Of a stretch of 64,000 nucleotides of DNA, positions 10,604-21,271 are shown one piece after another. The notes below the pieces were generated by a model. That model was not told the DNA's origin. It saw only the letters and a list, made by a program, of their open reading frames with translations, and did no database searches. The translations under genes and the position numbers were made by a program. Origin of the DNA: Kosakonia pseudosacchari (lineage in GTDB: Bacteria > Pseudomonadota > Gammaproteobacteria > Enterobacterales > Enterobacteriaceae); contig NZ_FXWP01000025.1 of the NCBI RefSeq assembly GCF_900184035.1, positions 62,001 through 126,000 on the forward strand, in the 5' to 3' direction. Every line of letters begins with the position of its first letter. The stretch's first letter is position 1.

Positions 10604-11047
10604 CTATTTGATGTTGGCGGATTGTTTTGCCGCCGCGTCTTCTTCCAGCGCCACGGTCGTTACATTCGAGGTGCGGTATTTGCCATCGCTTAGTTTGCGG
10701 CTCAGGCGTAACGTCGCGGTTTCGCGGCTCAGAATGTATTGATAGTTCGCCTCCAGGCGCCCCATGATTTTGTCCCGCAACTCTGGTTTCTGCGCGATGA
10801 TGGCCTCGATCACCGCACCATAAATCTCTTCTTTCACCTGTAAGGGATAAATTTCGCGACGATTCTGCCATTTCAGGCGCACCAGCGCCGCAGGAATAGA
10901 AACCAGTTCACGCGCGATTCGCTCAATAGCCTCGTTTTTACTTAATATCAGGGCTTCTTTATTTTGCTTTAAGATAAATTCATCGCTTTTTTTCTCTTCT
11001 AAAGCTAAATAGACGTTATTATTGTCGACCTCTTTCACGTTATTCAT
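10604..11047 (-). CDS. Uncharacterised 147-residue protein
   Basis: I do not recognise a family. Start chosen at ATG 11047 because it overlaps the stop of the gene before it (ATGAATAA), which suggests translational coupling; the frame also runs further upstream. The protein is charged and helical-looking (Lys/Glu-rich N-terminal third, then LKWQNRREIYPLQVKEEIYGAVIE), with no signal peptide or membrane segment, and an Ala/Lys-rich C-terminus. Downstream partner of the 11040-11444 gene. Confidence 0.7.
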   Translation of the reverse strand: MNNVKEVDNNNVYLALEEKKSDEFILKQNKEALILSKNEAIERIARELVSIPAALVRLKWQNRREIYPLQVKEEIYGAVIEAIIAQKPELRDKIMGRLEANYQYILSRETATLRLSRKLSDGKYRTSNVTTVALEEDAAAKQSANIK

Positions 11048-11444
11048 CCCCGAACTTATAAAATATGGGCGTATCTTTTTCTCGGGTAATGAGATTAAGC
11101 CAAATCTCATTACCGGCTTCATTTATTTGCTGAGTTTTATCCGCAATTATTTGGCTTAATGTTTGGGCATCTATCTCGCCTTCGGCTTGTAAATCATTAA
11201 GTAAACGTGCGAAGGTCTCGATTTTTACCACACGCAATAACCGCTCTTTTATATGGCGGTCGCGTTCTTCCAGCAGCATATTTCTCGACTGCCCGGTACG
11301 GTTGGCATTCGCTAATATATCGTTAGCATGTTCAGCGAGTGTTCTTTTACCCTGAGTTAAATTAGGCTCTTTTCCTTCTTCTCCAGGCTTGGTTTCAACG
11401 GCAGAAATGTGAAATCGTGCCGGGACAAGATTCTCGGGAAGCAT
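11040..11444 (-). CDS. Uncharacterised 134-residue protein
   Basis: Not recognised. ATG 11444 is preferred over the TTG two codons upstream because AGGA lies eight bases before it. The protein is hydrophilic and mostly helical, rich in Glu, Arg and Asn, with no export signal. Its stop overlaps the next gene by eight bases, so the two probably act together. An unrelated membrane-anchored gene (11547) is divergent, 102 bases away. Confidence 0.7.
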   Translation of the reverse strand: MLPENLVPARFHISAVETKPGEEGKEPNLTQGKRTLAEHANDILANANRTGQSRNMLLEERDRHIKERLLRVVKIETFARLLNDLQAEGEIDAQTLSQIIADKTQQINEAGNEIWLNLITREKDTPIFYKFGDE

Positions 11445-11546
11445 TTCCAATGTCCTTTAATATCAACAGGGAAGAGGGTGTTCAGGCGTGAGGTTCGTTG
11501 ACAATATCATGACGCACTTTTAAAATCAAAAAAAAGGAGCCTGCTC

Positions 11547-12053
11547 ATGAACAGTATTTTTTATTCTGTTATTGCTTTATTGCTGCTGACGGGCGGCGTT
11601 CTTTTATTGATGCGCGAGTACAATAAAAAAGCTCCCCTTAGTGAAATTGACAATTTGCCTTTACCACCACAGCCGTTGTCAAAAGAGGAGGGGGAAGATC
11701 ATTTCTCCGCGTTAATGAATGCGATTACTCCGGTGTGGTACTGGCGCGTTAATCATGAATATATAGATTTTCTTCATGCGACAATTAAGCGCATGAATAT
11801 GGCGGAATTAAATAGTACGCCTGGGTTATTTGAAGCGCAGCGTCGCTGTAGCGATCTGAATTCTGCGGTGTATAAGTATTACGACAATATAAAAAAGCGC
11901 TGCGTAAATGGTGAAAAAGTCCCGCATTCAGATCTGGATGTGCTCAACCTGCGTCAGTGTTTTCGTGAATTCAGTATGGAAGCGTATCCGGCGCTGGTCG
12001 TACTGGTGTGGCCCGAGAATCAACGTCCGTGGGTCAACCCCGACGAGGTGTAG
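11547..12053 (+). CDS. Uncharacterised membrane-anchored protein
   Basis: 168 residues. The start is fixed by AAGGAG eight bases upstream. An N-terminal hydrophobic segment (about residues 3-22, YSVIALLLLTGGVLLLM) probably anchors it in the inner membrane, with the rest on one side. The soluble part is rich in aromatic residues (VWYWRVNHEYIDF) and has two cysteines near the middle (RRCSDL, KKRCVNG) and one near the end. No family recognised. It stands alone upstream of yqhA and is divergent from two other unknown genes. Confidence 0.75.
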   Translation: MNSIFYSVIALLLLTGGVLLLMREYNKKAPLSEIDNLPLPPQPLSKEEGEDHFSALMNAITPVWYWRVNHEYIDFLHATIKRMNMAELNSTPGLFEAQRRCSDLNSAVYKYYDNIKKRCVNGEKVPHSDLDVLNLRQCFREFSMEAYPALVVLVWPENQRPWVNPDEV

Positions 12054-12071
12054 CGCCGTGTTGCTTTAGTG

Positions 12072-12102
12072 TTGCAAATTGTTTGCCTGGCTGGGATATA
12101 CT
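12072..12102 (+). promoter_or_regulatory. Possible yqhA promoter
   Basis: TTGCAA at 12072-12077 is followed after 17 bases by GATATA (12095) and overlapping TATACT (12097). It lies about 40 bases before the yqhA start codon. Confidence 0.4.
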
Positions 12103-12116
12103 GAGCGCCGGTTTAG

Positions 12117-12635
<519 letters not shown>

Positions 12636-12641
12636 GTGCAT

Positions 12642-12668
12642 TGCCGGGCCGCGTTCTGCCGCCCGGCA
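12642..12668. terminator. Hairpin between convergent yqhA and yghZ
   Basis: TGCCGGGC and GCCCGGCA form a perfect 8-bp stem around an 11-base loop, in the gap between two convergent stop codons; TTTTATTT follows a few bases later on the + strand. Confidence 0.6.
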
Positions 12669-12676
12669 TTACCGTT

Positions 12677-13717
12677 TTATTTATCTGAAGATGCCTGCCA
12701 CAGATTCAGCTCGCCATCGGCAACGTGCTTGTCGATCTGCGCTAACTCCTCACTGCTGAAACTCAGGTTGTTCAATGCCCGAACGTTCTCTTCCAGCTGT
12801 TCCGGACGGCTTGCGCCAATCAGCACCGACGTGACTCGCGCATCTTTTAACAGCCAGCTCAGCGCCATTTGCGCCATCGACTGACCACGGCGCTGCGCCA
12901 TGTCATTGAGCAAGCGCAAGCTGCTGAGGTTGCTCTCTGTCAGCATCTTCTCCGTCAGACCTCGCACTTTTTTGCCTTCACGCTGCATGCGAGAACCTTC
13001 CGGAATGCCGTTCAGATATTTCCCTGTCAGCAGCCCTTGTGCCAGCGGGGTAAAGGCAATGCAACCCACGCCATTATCTTCCAGCGTATCCAGCAGGCCG
13101 GTTTTATCCACCCAGCGGTTCAGCAAGTTGTAAGAGGGTTGATGGATAAGCAGCGGGATTTTCCATTCGCGCAGCAGCGCCGCCATTTGCTGTGTGCGCT
13201 CGGTGGAATAGGAAGAGATGCCGACATACAACGCTTTACCGCTCTGCACCGCCTGCGCCAATGCGGATGCCGTCTCTTCCATGGGTGTTTTTTCATCAAC
13301 CCGATGCGAATAAAAGATATCAACGTACTCAACGCCCATCCGCTTCAGGCTCTGATCGAGGCTGGCGAGCAGGTATTTGCGTGAACCGCCGGAACCATAC
13401 GGCCCTGGCCACATATCGTAACCGGCTTTGGTGGAGATAATGATCTCGTCGCGGTATGCGGCAAAATCCTCACGTAACAAGCGGCCAAAATTCTCCTCCG
13501 CGCTACCGGCAGGCGGTCCATAGTTATTGGCTAAATCAAAGTGGGTAATGCCGAGGGAAAATGCTTTGCGCAGCAAGGCGCGCTGTGAGTCCAGGGCGTG
13601 CCCGTGACCAAAACTGTGCCACAAACCGAGCGAAAGCGCGGGCAGTTGTAGGCCGCTTTTGCCGCAGTACCGGTACTGCATCTGTTCGTAGCGATTCGGG
13701 TTGGCGAAACCAGGCAT
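12677..13717 (-). CDS. gpr: L-glyceraldehyde 3-phosphate reductase
   Basis: 346 residues from ATG 13717, which has AAGGAG six bases upstream and matches the start of E. coli YghZ (Gpr); the frame extends upstream without homology. Aldo-keto reductase (AKR14) signatures are present: GITHFDLANNYG, IISTKAGYDMWPGPYG, FYSHRVD and the NADP-binding VLIGASRPEQLEENV. The enzyme detoxifies L-glyceraldehyde 3-phosphate and methylglyoxal. Confidence 0.95.
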   Translation of the reverse strand: MPGFANPNRYEQMQYRYCGKSGLQLPALSLGLWHSFGHGHALDSQRALLRKAFSLGITHFDLANNYGPPAGSAEENFGRLLREDFAAYRDEIIISTKAGYDMWPGPYGSGGSRKYLLASLDQSLKRMGVEYVDIFYSHRVDEKTPMEETASALAQAVQSGKALYVGISSYSTERTQQMAALLREWKIPLLIHQPSYNLLNRWVDKTGLLDTLEDNGVGCIAFTPLAQGLLTGKYLNGIPEGSRMQREGKKVRGLTEKMLTESNLSSLRLLNDMAQRRGQSMAQMALSWLLKDARVTSVLIGASRPEQLEENVRALNNLSFSSEELAQIDKHVADGELNLWQASSDK

Positions 13718-13755
13718 GATGTCTCCTTTCTTTTTAATCTTATCGATGAAAATTC

Positions 13756-13768
13756 GAAACAACGTTTC
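13756..13768. promoter_or_regulatory. Inverted repeat in the yghZ-yghX gap
   Basis: GAAAC-AAC-GTTTC is a perfect 5-bp inverted repeat in the 165-base divergent promoter region. It resembles a LacI-type half-site arrangement, but no regulator is indicated. Confidence 0.3.
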
Positions 13769-13882
13769 TATCTTACGTCTGTTTTCGGTACATCAAAAGG
13801 TGAGGTTGTGTCTGGATATTTTTTGAGCGAAAAGCGGAGCGCTATGCTTTGCTTAGAGAGGCATAAAAAGAGGGGATAACCG

Positions 13883-14776
13883 ATGACGCGTTTAACGGCG
13901 AAAGATTTTCCGCAGGAATTGCTCGATTACTACGACTACTACGCGCACGGCAAGATCAATAAGCGTGAATTTTTACAGCTGGCGGGAAAATATGCCGTTG
14001 GCGGCATGACGGCGCTGGCGCTCTTCAACTTGCTGAAACCGAACTACGCGCTGGCAACGCAAGTGGAATTCACCGATCCGGACATTCATTCGGAATACAT
14101 CACTTACCCGTCGCCGAACGGGCACGGCGATGTGCGTGGCTACCTGGTCACACCGACAAAAGCACCGGGTAAAGTACCGGCAGTGGTGGTCGTGCATGAA
14201 AATCGCGGCCTGAACCCGTATATCGAAGATGTGGCTCGCCGCGTCGCCAAAGCAGGCTACATTGCGCTGGCTCCGGACGGTTTAAGCTCCGTGGGCGGCT
14301 ATCCGGGTAATGATGATGAAGGTCGCGCATTGCAGCAGAAAGTTGATCCGACAAAACTGATGAATGATTTCTTTGCCGCCATCGAGTTTATGCAAAAGCA
14401 CCCGCAGGCGACGGGCAAAGTGGGGATCACCGGTTTTTGTTATGGCGGCGGCGTGTCAAACGCGGCGGCGGTGGCTTACCCGGAACTGGCGTGCGCGGTG
14501 CCTTTTTATGGCCGGCAACCTCCGGCGGCGGATGTCGCGAAAATCAATGCGCCGCTGTTGCTGCATTACGCTGCGCTGGACAAGAACATCAACGAAGGCT
14601 GGCCTGCGTACGAGCAGGCGTTAAAGGCCAGGCAAAAAGTGTACGAGGCGTGGATTTATCCCGGCGTTAACCACGGTTTTCACAACGATTCGACGCCGCG
14701 ATACGACCAGGCGGCGGCTGAACTGGCCTGGCAACGGACACTCGACTGGTTTAAAACCTATTTGCACCCGGTGTGA
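13883..14776 (+). CDS. yghX: Dienelactone hydrolase family protein YghX
   Basis: 297 residues and intact. An alpha/beta hydrolase with the dienelactone-hydrolase triad Cys186 (GFCYGG), Asp233 (ALDKN) and His264 (VNHGFHND). A hydrophobic stretch near residues 34-50 (AVGGMTALALFNLL) may be an export or anchor signal; a twin Arg is not present. In E. coli K-12 the homologue is broken, so this is the complete form. Divergent from yghZ. Physiological substrate unknown. Confidence 0.88.
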   Translation: MTRLTAKDFPQELLDYYDYYAHGKINKREFLQLAGKYAVGGMTALALFNLLKPNYALATQVEFTDPDIHSEYITYPSPNGHGDVRGYLVTPTKAPGKVPAVVVVHENRGLNPYIEDVARRVAKAGYIALAPDGLSSVGGYPGNDDEGRALQQKVDPTKLMNDFFAAIEFMQKHPQATGKVGITGFCYGGGVSNAAAVAYPELACAVPFYGRQPPAADVAKINAPLLLHYAALDKNINEGWPAYEQALKARQKVYEAWIYPGVNHGFHNDSTPRYDQAAAELAWQRTLDWFKTYLHPV

Positions 14777-15763
14777 TGAGACGGGCAAGGACGCCGAAAA
14801 CGCAAAATGGGTCACTATGCTGAATTTTTTGAGTTTATTGATTTAATCGTTTGTTGGTTTGTGTTGCATTGAAATTATTGTTCGACCAAATAGATAGAAA
14901 TAGTTAAGTCACGCAGTGTGATTGTTTTTACTTTTTCTTGTTTCAGAAAAAATAGTCGCTTTGATTTACTTTAAAAGCCGACTTTTCTCTACGAAAATTC
15001 CTGGAAAAATGCCGATAAAAACGCCGCGGCTGTAATCATTGCGAACTAATCATAATATTTATCAATGTATACAAAAATATCCGGGCGAGGATCGCGACTC
15101 CCCCACGCTGATGAATGCCATCGCCAAATGCGTAGCAGACAGCATCGCTACAGGCCGCATGAACAAAGGCGTCTCGCCTTTACTCCTTTATGCGTATCTG
15201 GCTGGCGACACCTGATTGTTGCATAAAAAACCAACTCCTTTAACCTCGCTTTACAAATATTTAAATAATACTTAACTATGTTTTTTAATGGTTTTTCAGT
15301 CAATGTTTAATGATATTTATCGGAATTTTTAAACGTGAAGAGAATAAGCCGATGGATGGCATGATGATGTCTTGTTTTTGTTATATTTTGGCTGGTTATT
15401 TTATTATTTTAATTCAGGTTTTAATTTTGTTGGTCTTTCGTTTTATTCATCTGCGTCTTGTTTTGTAATAACAATAACTTTATTTTCTAAATAATTTAAA
15501 TAATAAAAATATGTTTAATATCAATGAATTGTTTTTATTTCTTTGTTGAGTTTCATCGTCTTCCAGAAAAGCTTTTATGACAAATAAGTTAGCAGGGTAA
15601 CTTTCCCTGGCGTGACTTAAATTCCCCTGAAAAATGAAAAGGTAAAAATGGTTTTGGCGCAAAATTTTTAAGCCAGACATTTAATATTTTCCAAACGTTG
15701 CCGATAAATGGAGATAACTCTCGCGCGCAGGCGAGAAAGCACCATTACCGCAAGGATAATATT
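14777..15763. other. AT-rich gap with a GC-rich, coding-like fragment
   Basis: About 990 bases with no convincing complete gene. Most is very AT-rich. Bases about 15081-15215 stand out as GC-richer, and one frame (15069-15215) reads as plausible protein ending in a stop: YPGEDRDSPTLMNAIAKC, continuing through MNKGVSPLLLYAYLAGDT. No start or ribosome-binding site precedes it. It could be a gene remnant; I cannot assign it. The last 300 bases should hold the chemoreceptor promoter. Confidence 0.45.
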
Positions 15764-17413
15764 ATGAATATGCTTCGCAATTTTACTATACGGGCCGTGA
15801 TGCTGGTGATCCTTGGGATCTTCGGCGCGCTGTGGTCTGGCGTCGGCCTGTATAGCGTTTTTTCTCTGTCAAAAGTGGCGGAGGGCAATGACGTTGATCG
15901 CCAGCTCGTGACACAAATGACCCTTCTGAGCCAGGGTAATGATCAGTACTTCCGATTTGTTACCCGTCTTAGCCGTGTCATGGAAGCCAAAGCTGCGGGT
16001 GGCTCGCCGGATATGGCACCGGTACAACAGGCGCTGGATACCATGTCGCGCAAACTGACGGAGTTTAAAGCCGTATCGCCAGGCCCGATGGATCCGAAAG
16101 TCTCTGAACAAGTGATTGCCACCTGGCAGGCGCTGCTGGATCAAGGGGTCGCCCCGCAGATGCAGCTTGCGCAGCAAGGCACGCCAGACGCGTACCGCCA
16201 GCAGGCGAACAACGTCACGCCGGGGCTGAGCCGCAGTTTTGGCGCCGCAGCGGAAAGCTTTAACAAAGCCGCCAGCAACAGCCTCGACGAGACGCGCGTG
16301 ATGGTCGATGGGCGCACCAGCACTACGCGTGCCGCGATCATCGTGGCGATGGTGATTGGCCTGCTGATCCTGCTCTTTACCGACCGCTATCTGGTTACCA
16401 TGCTGGTGAAGCCGCTGAACCGCATTCGCGCGCACTTCCGCTTGATGGCGCAGGGCGATCTCAGCCAGCCGCTGGAAGATATGGGGCGTAACTGCGTGGG
16501 GCAGGTGATCCCGCTGCTGTTAGCCATGCAGGATAGCCTGCGTGAAGCGGTGAGCAGCATTCGCCACGGCAGCGAGAATATCTGGCGCGGGGCATCTGAG
16601 ATCTCCACCGGCAATAACGATCTCTCTTCGCGCACGGAAGAGCAGGCCGCGGCGCTGGAACAAACCGCTGCCAGCATGGAAGAGCTGACCTCAACGGTAA
16701 AACTGAACGCGGATAACGCCAACCAGGCCAGCGAACTGGCGCAAGTGGCGTCGAACACCGCCAGCAAAGGCGGCGCGCTGGTTAAAGAAGTGATCAGCAC
16801 GATGGATGGCATCTCTGACAGCTCGAAGAAAATCGCTGAAATCACCAACGTGATTAACAGCATCGCCTTCCAGACCAACATTCTTGCGCTGAACGCCGCC
16901 GTGGAAGCCGCGCGTGCGGGTGAGCAAGGGCGCGGCTTTGCGGTGGTAGCCGGTGAAGTTCGCAACCTCGCCAGCCGTAGCGCCGGCGCGGCGAAAGAGA
17001 TCGAAACGCTGATCGCGGATTCCGTTTCCCGCGTAGAGAAAGGCGCGAAACTGGTCAATGATACCGGCACCACCATGGAAAGCATCCTGCGGGCGGTGAG
17101 AGAAGTAACCACCATTATGAAAGAGATTGCTTCTGCGACGGATGAACAGAGCAAAGGCATCTCTCAGGTGGGCGTGGCAATCACCCAGATGGACAGCGTA
17201 ACGCAGCAGAACGCCGCGCTGGTGGAAGAGATTTCCGCAGCAGCAGCAGCGCTGGAGCGCCAGACCGAAGAGTTGCAGCGTTCCGTTCAGCAGTTCCGCC
17301 TTTCCAGTGACGAGCAACAGAAATCTGCTGCCACCGCGCTGGTAAAACCGGATTTATCACGCGGCGCACCGCGTAAAGCGGCAGCCTCTTCGGATGAGTG
17401 GGTCGCGTTTTAA
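15764..17413 (+). CDS. Methyl-accepting chemotaxis protein
   Basis: 549 residues. ATG 15764 is chosen because AAGGA precedes it and the N-terminal membrane segment ([20 protein letters not shown]) follows at once. Order: TM1, a periplasmic four-helix-type ligand domain (about 35-190), TM2 ([16 protein letters not shown]), HAMP, then the cytoplasmic signalling hairpin with the invariant tip [22 protein letters not shown]. The C-terminus is DEWVAF, fitting the aromatic-x-x-aromatic tether used by CheR/CheB. The ligand is unknown; the gene is not part of the E. coli layout here and stands alone in its strand unit. Confidence 0.93.
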   Translation: MNMLRNFTIRAVMLVILGIFGALWSGVGLYSVFSLSKVAEGNDVDRQLVTQMTLLSQGNDQYFRFVTRLSRVMEAKAAGGSPDMAPVQQALDTMSRKLTEFKAVSPGPMDPKVSEQVIATWQALLDQGVAPQMQLAQQGTPDAYRQQANNVTPGLSRSFGAAAESFNKAASNSLDETRVMVDGRTSTTRAAIIVAMVIGLLILLFTDRYLVTMLVKPLNRIRAHFRLMAQGDLSQPLEDMGRNCVGQVIPLLLAMQDSLREAVSSIRHGSENIWRGASEISTGNNDLSSRTEEQAAALEQTAASMEELTSTVKLNADNANQASELAQVASNTASKGGALVKEVISTMDGISDSSKKIAEITNVINSIAFQTNILALNAAVEAARAGEQGRGFAVVAGEVRNLASRSAGAAKEIETLIADSVSRVEKGAKLVNDTGTTMESILRAVREVTTIMKEIASATDEQSKGISQVGVAITQMDSVTQQNAALVEEISAAAAALERQTEELQRSVQQFRLSSDEQQKSAATALVKPDLSRGAPRKAAASSDEWVAF

Positions 17414-17481
17414 TCAATGCTATCGCCGCCACAAAATATCGCTATATAATTTATTACATAGCGTTTGTGGGGGTGATAACG

Positions 17482-17769
17482 ATGGATAACCATTTTGGTA
17501 AGGGCTTGATGGCCGGGCTGAATGCGGCACAGGCGGATAGCGCCAGCAACGTGGCGCATTTCTGCCCGGACTATAAGCGTGGTTTTGTACTCGGGTTTTC
17601 GCATCGTATGTTTGAAAAAACGGGCGATCGTCAACTCAGCGCGTGGGAAGCAGGCATTCTTACGCGTCGCTACGGGCTGGATAAGGACATGGTGATGGAT
17701 TTCTTTCGCGAGAGCCACTCCAGCACTGTGATCCGATTTTTTATGGCGGGTTACCGTCTCGAAATCTAA
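17482..17769 (+). CDS. yghW: DUF2623 protein YghW
   Basis: 95 residues from ATG 17482, preceded by a G-rich ribosome-binding sequence; same length as E. coli YghW and highly similar ([43 protein letters not shown]). Soluble. Function unknown. It lies just before the hydrogenase-2 operon, as in E. coli, but a terminator separates them. Confidence 0.9.
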   Translation: MDNHFGKGLMAGLNAAQADSASNVAHFCPDYKRGFVLGFSHRMFEKTGDRQLSAWEAGILTRRYGLDKDMVMDFFRESHSSTVIRFFMAGYRLEI

Positions 17770-17804
17770 AAATAAGCTTTGCTCACAATGCCGTTCTCTT
17801 TTGT

Positions 17805-17842
17805 GAAGGTCACTTTTGTCGAGGGTGACTTTCATTTTTTTT
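17805..17842 (+). terminator. Rho-independent terminator after yghW
   Basis: GAAGGTCAC/GTGACTTTC stem (one G-T pair) followed by an uninterrupted run of eight T at 17835-17842. Confidence 0.85.
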
Positions 17843-18010
17843 GCCGTTTTGTGCCCCTAAGCCCCTCATTTTTCTGTGACTACTGCAACACTCTCCGGCT
17901 TTTTGCATAATACCCTTGTTTTTTATGTGATTATTTGTCGGGGCGATCGCAGCATTCATCTGCCAAATAGGTGGAGAATAATCCTAGTCCAGGCTAAGGG
18001 ATAACAATAA

Positions 18011-19129
18011 ATGGCAGGAGAGAACCAACAATTTGCGTCTCATGGCGTGAGCCGTCGTGATTTTATGAAACTGTGCGCTGCACTGGCGGCGACCATGGGG
18101 CTAAGCGGCAAGGCCGCTGCCGAAATGGCCGAAGCGGTCAGCCATCCTCAGCGTCCACCCGTTATCTGGATTGGCGCGCAGGAGTGCACAGGCTGTACCG
18201 AATCACTGCTTCGCGCGACCCACCCCACCGTAGAAAACCTTGTGCTGGAAACCATTTCGCTGGAATACCACGAAGTGCTTTCCGCCGCCTTTGGTCACCA
18301 GGTTGAAGAGAATAAACACCGGGCGCTGGAGCAGTACAAAGGCCAGTACGTGTTGGTGGTCGATGGCTCGATTCCGATGAAAGACGGCGGGGTTTACTGC
18401 ATGGTGGCAGGCGAACCGATTGTCGATCATATTCGCAAAGCGGCGGAAAACGCGGCGGCGATTATCGCTATTGGTTCCTGTGCCGCCTGGGGCGGCGTGG
18501 CGGCGGCGGGCGTCAACCCGACTGGCGCAGTCAGTCTGCAAGAGGTGTTGCCCGGCAAAACGGTTATCAACATTCCCGGCTGTCCGCCGAACCCACAAAA
18601 CTTCCTTGCCACGGTGGCGCATATCATCACCTTCGGCAAACCTCCGGCGCTTGACGCCAAAAATCGTCCCCGCTTTGCCTACGGGCGCTTAATTCACGAG
18701 CACTGCGAACGTCGGCCGCATTTTGATGCCGGGCGCTTTGCGAAAGCGTATGGCGATCAGGGGCATCGCGAAGGCTGGTGCTTGTACCACTTAGGCTGCA
18801 AAGGCCCGGAAACCTGGGGCAACTGCTCAACGTTGCAGTTTTGCGATGTGGGCGGTGTCTGGCCGGTTGCCATTGGTCACCCATGCTATGGCTGCAACGA
18901 AGAAGGGGTTGGTTTTCACAAAGGCATCTCCCAGCTTGCGCATGTGGATAACCCTACGCCGCGCGCCGAGAAACCCGACGTCAATCTGAAAGAGGGCGGC
19001 ACTGTGTCGGCAAGCGCTGTCGGTTTGCTGGGTGGCGTCGTAGGCCTGGTGGCGGGTGTCGGCGTGATGACCGTGCGTGAACTGGGCCGCCAGCAGAAGA
19101 AAAACGACACGGATTCACAGGGAGACTAG
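18011..19129 (+). CDS. hybO: Hydrogenase-2 small subunit
   Basis: 372 residues. A twin-arginine signal ([17 protein letters not shown]) at the N-terminus directs export of the folded complex. Iron-sulfur ligands are visible in [35 protein letters not shown] and [10 protein letters not shown], giving the usual three clusters. A C-terminal membrane anchor ([20 protein letters not shown]) is present. Partner of HybC in the periplasm-facing H2-uptake enzyme. First gene of hybOABCDEFG; hybA follows two bases after the stop. Confidence 0.97.
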   Translation: MAGENQQFASHGVSRRDFMKLCAALAATMGLSGKAAAEMAEAVSHPQRPPVIWIGAQECTGCTESLLRATHPTVENLVLETISLEYHEVLSAAFGHQVEENKHRALEQYKGQYVLVVDGSIPMKDGGVYCMVAGEPIVDHIRKAAENAAAIIAIGSCAAWGGVAAAGVNPTGAVSLQEVLPGKTVINIPGCPPNPQNFLATVAHIITFGKPPALDAKNRPRFAYGRLIHEHCERRPHFDAGRFAKAYGDQGHREGWCLYHLGCKGPETWGNCSTLQFCDVGGVWPVAIGHPCYGCNEEGVGFHKGISQLAHVDNPTPRAEKPDVNLKEGGTVSASAVGLLGGVVGLVAGVGVMTVRELGRQQKKNDTDSQGD

Positions 19130-19131
19130 CC

Positions 19132-20109
19132 GTGAACAGACGTGATTTTCTCAAAGTGGCGTCCGGCGGGGCGCTGCTGGTGGGGGGATCGTCCGCGAGT
19201 TTTGCCGCCGCGCAAAACCGCCCGCCGATCCCCGGCGCGCTGGGGATGTTGTACGACTCCACGCTCTGTGTCGGTTGTCAGGCCTGTGTGACGCGCTGTC
19301 AGCAAATTAACACGCCCCGGCGCAATCCACAGGGCGAGCAAACCTGGTCGAATAACGACAAACTTTCGCCTTATACCAACAACATTATTCAGGTCTGGCG
19401 CAGCGGCAGCGGGGAAAACAAAGACCAGCTGCGCGACGGCTACGCCTATATCAAAAAACAGTGCATGCACTGCGTAGATGCCAACTGTGTTTCCGTCTGC
19501 CCGGTGCAGGCACTGAAAAAAGACGCCAAAACCGGCATCGTTCACTACGACGCCAGCGTTTGTACCGGCTGCCGCTACTGTATGGTTGCCTGTCCGTTCG
19601 ATGTGCCGAAGTATGACTATGACAATCCCTTCGGTGCGCTGCATAAATGCGAACTCTGCAACCAGAAAGACGTGGCCCGTCTGGACAACGGCGAACTGCC
19701 CGGTTGTGTGGAGGTGTGCCCGGCGGGCGCGGTGATTTTCGGCACGCGTGAAGAGCTGCTCGCCGAAGCCAAAAAACGCCTTGCGATGAAACCCGGTTCT
19801 GAATACCGCTACCCGCGTCAGACATTGCACACCAACGATACCTATCTGCATAACGTGCCCAGCTACTACCCGCATCTGTACGGCGAAAAAGAGGGCGGCG
19901 GCACGCAGGTGCTGGTGCTAACCGGCGTTCCTTATCAGGATCTGGGGTTGCCGGAGCTGGATGACCTGGCAACCGGCGCGCGCTCTGAGCATGTTCAACA
20001 CACGGTGTACAAAGGCATGATGTTGCCGCTCGCCGTGCTGGCGGGGTTAACGGCACTGGTGCGCCGCAATACGCGGGACAAGCATGACGGAGGCGATCAT
20101 GAGTCATGA
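19132..20109 (+). CDS. hybA: Hydrogenase-2 ferredoxin-like subunit
   Basis: 325 residues from GTG 19132. Twin-arginine signal ([13 protein letters not shown]). Four cysteine-rich 4Fe-4S motifs are visible: [37 protein letters not shown], and CELC with the later [10 protein letters not shown]-terminal hydrophobic anchor ([16 protein letters not shown]) follows. It passes electrons between HybOC and HybB/quinone. It overlaps hybB by 11 bases. Confidence 0.96.
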   Translation: MNRRDFLKVASGGALLVGGSSASFAAAQNRPPIPGALGMLYDSTLCVGCQACVTRCQQINTPRRNPQGEQTWSNNDKLSPYTNNIIQVWRSGSGENKDQLRDGYAYIKKQCMHCVDANCVSVCPVQALKKDAKTGIVHYDASVCTGCRYCMVACPFDVPKYDYDNPFGALHKCELCNQKDVARLDNGELPGCVEVCPAGAVIFGTREELLAEAKKRLAMKPGSEYRYPRQTLHTNDTYLHNVPSYYPHLYGEKEGGGTQVLVLTGVPYQDLGLPELDDLATGARSEHVQHTVYKGMMLPLAVLAGLTALVRRNTRDKHDGGDHES

Positions 20110-21271
20110 TCCACAAGCGATGGGCGGCAAACTGCTGAGTAAACCGGTGCTGCTGTTCGCCCCGCTGATCGTGCTGTGCGCGATCTTTATCCTTAAGCGT
20201 TTGATCTTCGGGCTCGGATCGGTCTCGGATCTGAACGGTGGTTATCCGTGGGGGATCTGGATCGCGTTTGATTTGCTGATCGGCACCGGCTTTGCCTGTG
20301 GCGGCTGGGCACTGGCGTGGGCGGTGTATGTCTTTAACCGGGGCGATTATCACCCGCTGGTGCGCCCGGCGCTGCTGTGCAGCCTGTTTGGTTATTCGCT
20401 GGGCGGCTTGTCCATCACCATTGATGTCGGGCGTTACTGGAACCTGCCTTACTTCTATATTCCCGGCCATTTCAACGTCAATTCAGTGCTGTTTGAAACC
20501 GCGGTCTGCATGACGATTTACATCGGCGTGATGGCGCTGGAGTTCGCGCCGGCGCTGCTGGAAAGGCTCGGCTGGAAAGTCTCACTGCGCCGTCTCAATA
20601 AAGTGATGTTTTTCATCATCGCGCTTGGCGCACTGCTGCCAACCATGCACCAGTCGTCGATGGGCTCGTTGATGATTGCCGCCGGGTATAAGGTTTACCC
20701 GCTATGGCAGAGCTATGAAATGCTGCCGGTATTCTCGTTGCTGACCGCGTTTATTATGGGCTTCTCGATTGTCATTTTCGAAGGTTCATTAATGCAGGCC
20801 AGCCTGCGCGGCAACGGGCCGGATGAAAAACGTCTGTTTTGCAAACTGATCAACATCCTGAGTGTGCTGTTAGCGCTGTTCCTGGTGCTGCGGTTGGGAG
20901 AGATCACGTGGCGCGACAAATGGCATTACGCTTTCGCCGGTGATTTTTACAGCCTGACGTTCTGGCTGGAAATGGCATTGCTGGCCTTGCCGCTGCTGAT
21001 CCTGCGCGCGCCGCGTCTGCGTCGTGATTCCCGCTTTTTGTTCCTGGGCGCATTAAGCATGCTGCTCGGCTGTGCGCTGTGGCGGCTCTCTTATTCGCTG
21101 TTGGCCTTTAATCCCGGCAACGGCTACCACTACTTCCCGACAGCGGAAGAGTTATTGATTTCCATCGGTTTTGTGGCAATTGAAGTCTGCGCGTACATCT
21201 TACTGATACGTCTGTTGCCGATTATTCCTCCGTTAAAAACATCTGCGCGACATGAGGCGAGTAAAGCATGA
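20099..21271 (+). CDS. hybB: Hydrogenase-2 integral membrane subunit
   Basis: 390 residues from ATG 20099, which has GGAGG five bases before it; the frame extends five codons upstream but this start fits E. coli HybB. NrfD/HybB-type membrane protein with about ten hydrophobic segments and no cofactor motif visible. It connects the hydrogenase to the quinone pool and conserves energy. Overlaps hybA by 11 bases and hybC by ATGA. Confidence 0.96.
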   Translation: MSHDPQAMGGKLLSKPVLLFAPLIVLCAIFILKRLIFGLGSVSDLNGGYPWGIWIAFDLLIGTGFACGGWALAWAVYVFNRGDYHPLVRPALLCSLFGYSLGGLSITIDVGRYWNLPYFYIPGHFNVNSVLFETAVCMTIYIGVMALEFAPALLERLGWKVSLRRLNKVMFFIIALGALLPTMHQSSMGSLMIAAGYKVYPLWQSYEMLPVFSLLTAFIMGFSIVIFEGSLMQASLRGNGPDEKRLFCKLINILSVLLALFLVLRLGEITWRDKWHYAFAGDFYSLTFWLEMALLALPLLILRAPRLRRDSRFLFLGALSMLLGCALWRLSYSLLAFNPGNGYHYFPTAEELLISIGFVAIEVCAYILLIRLLPIIPPLKTSARHEASKA

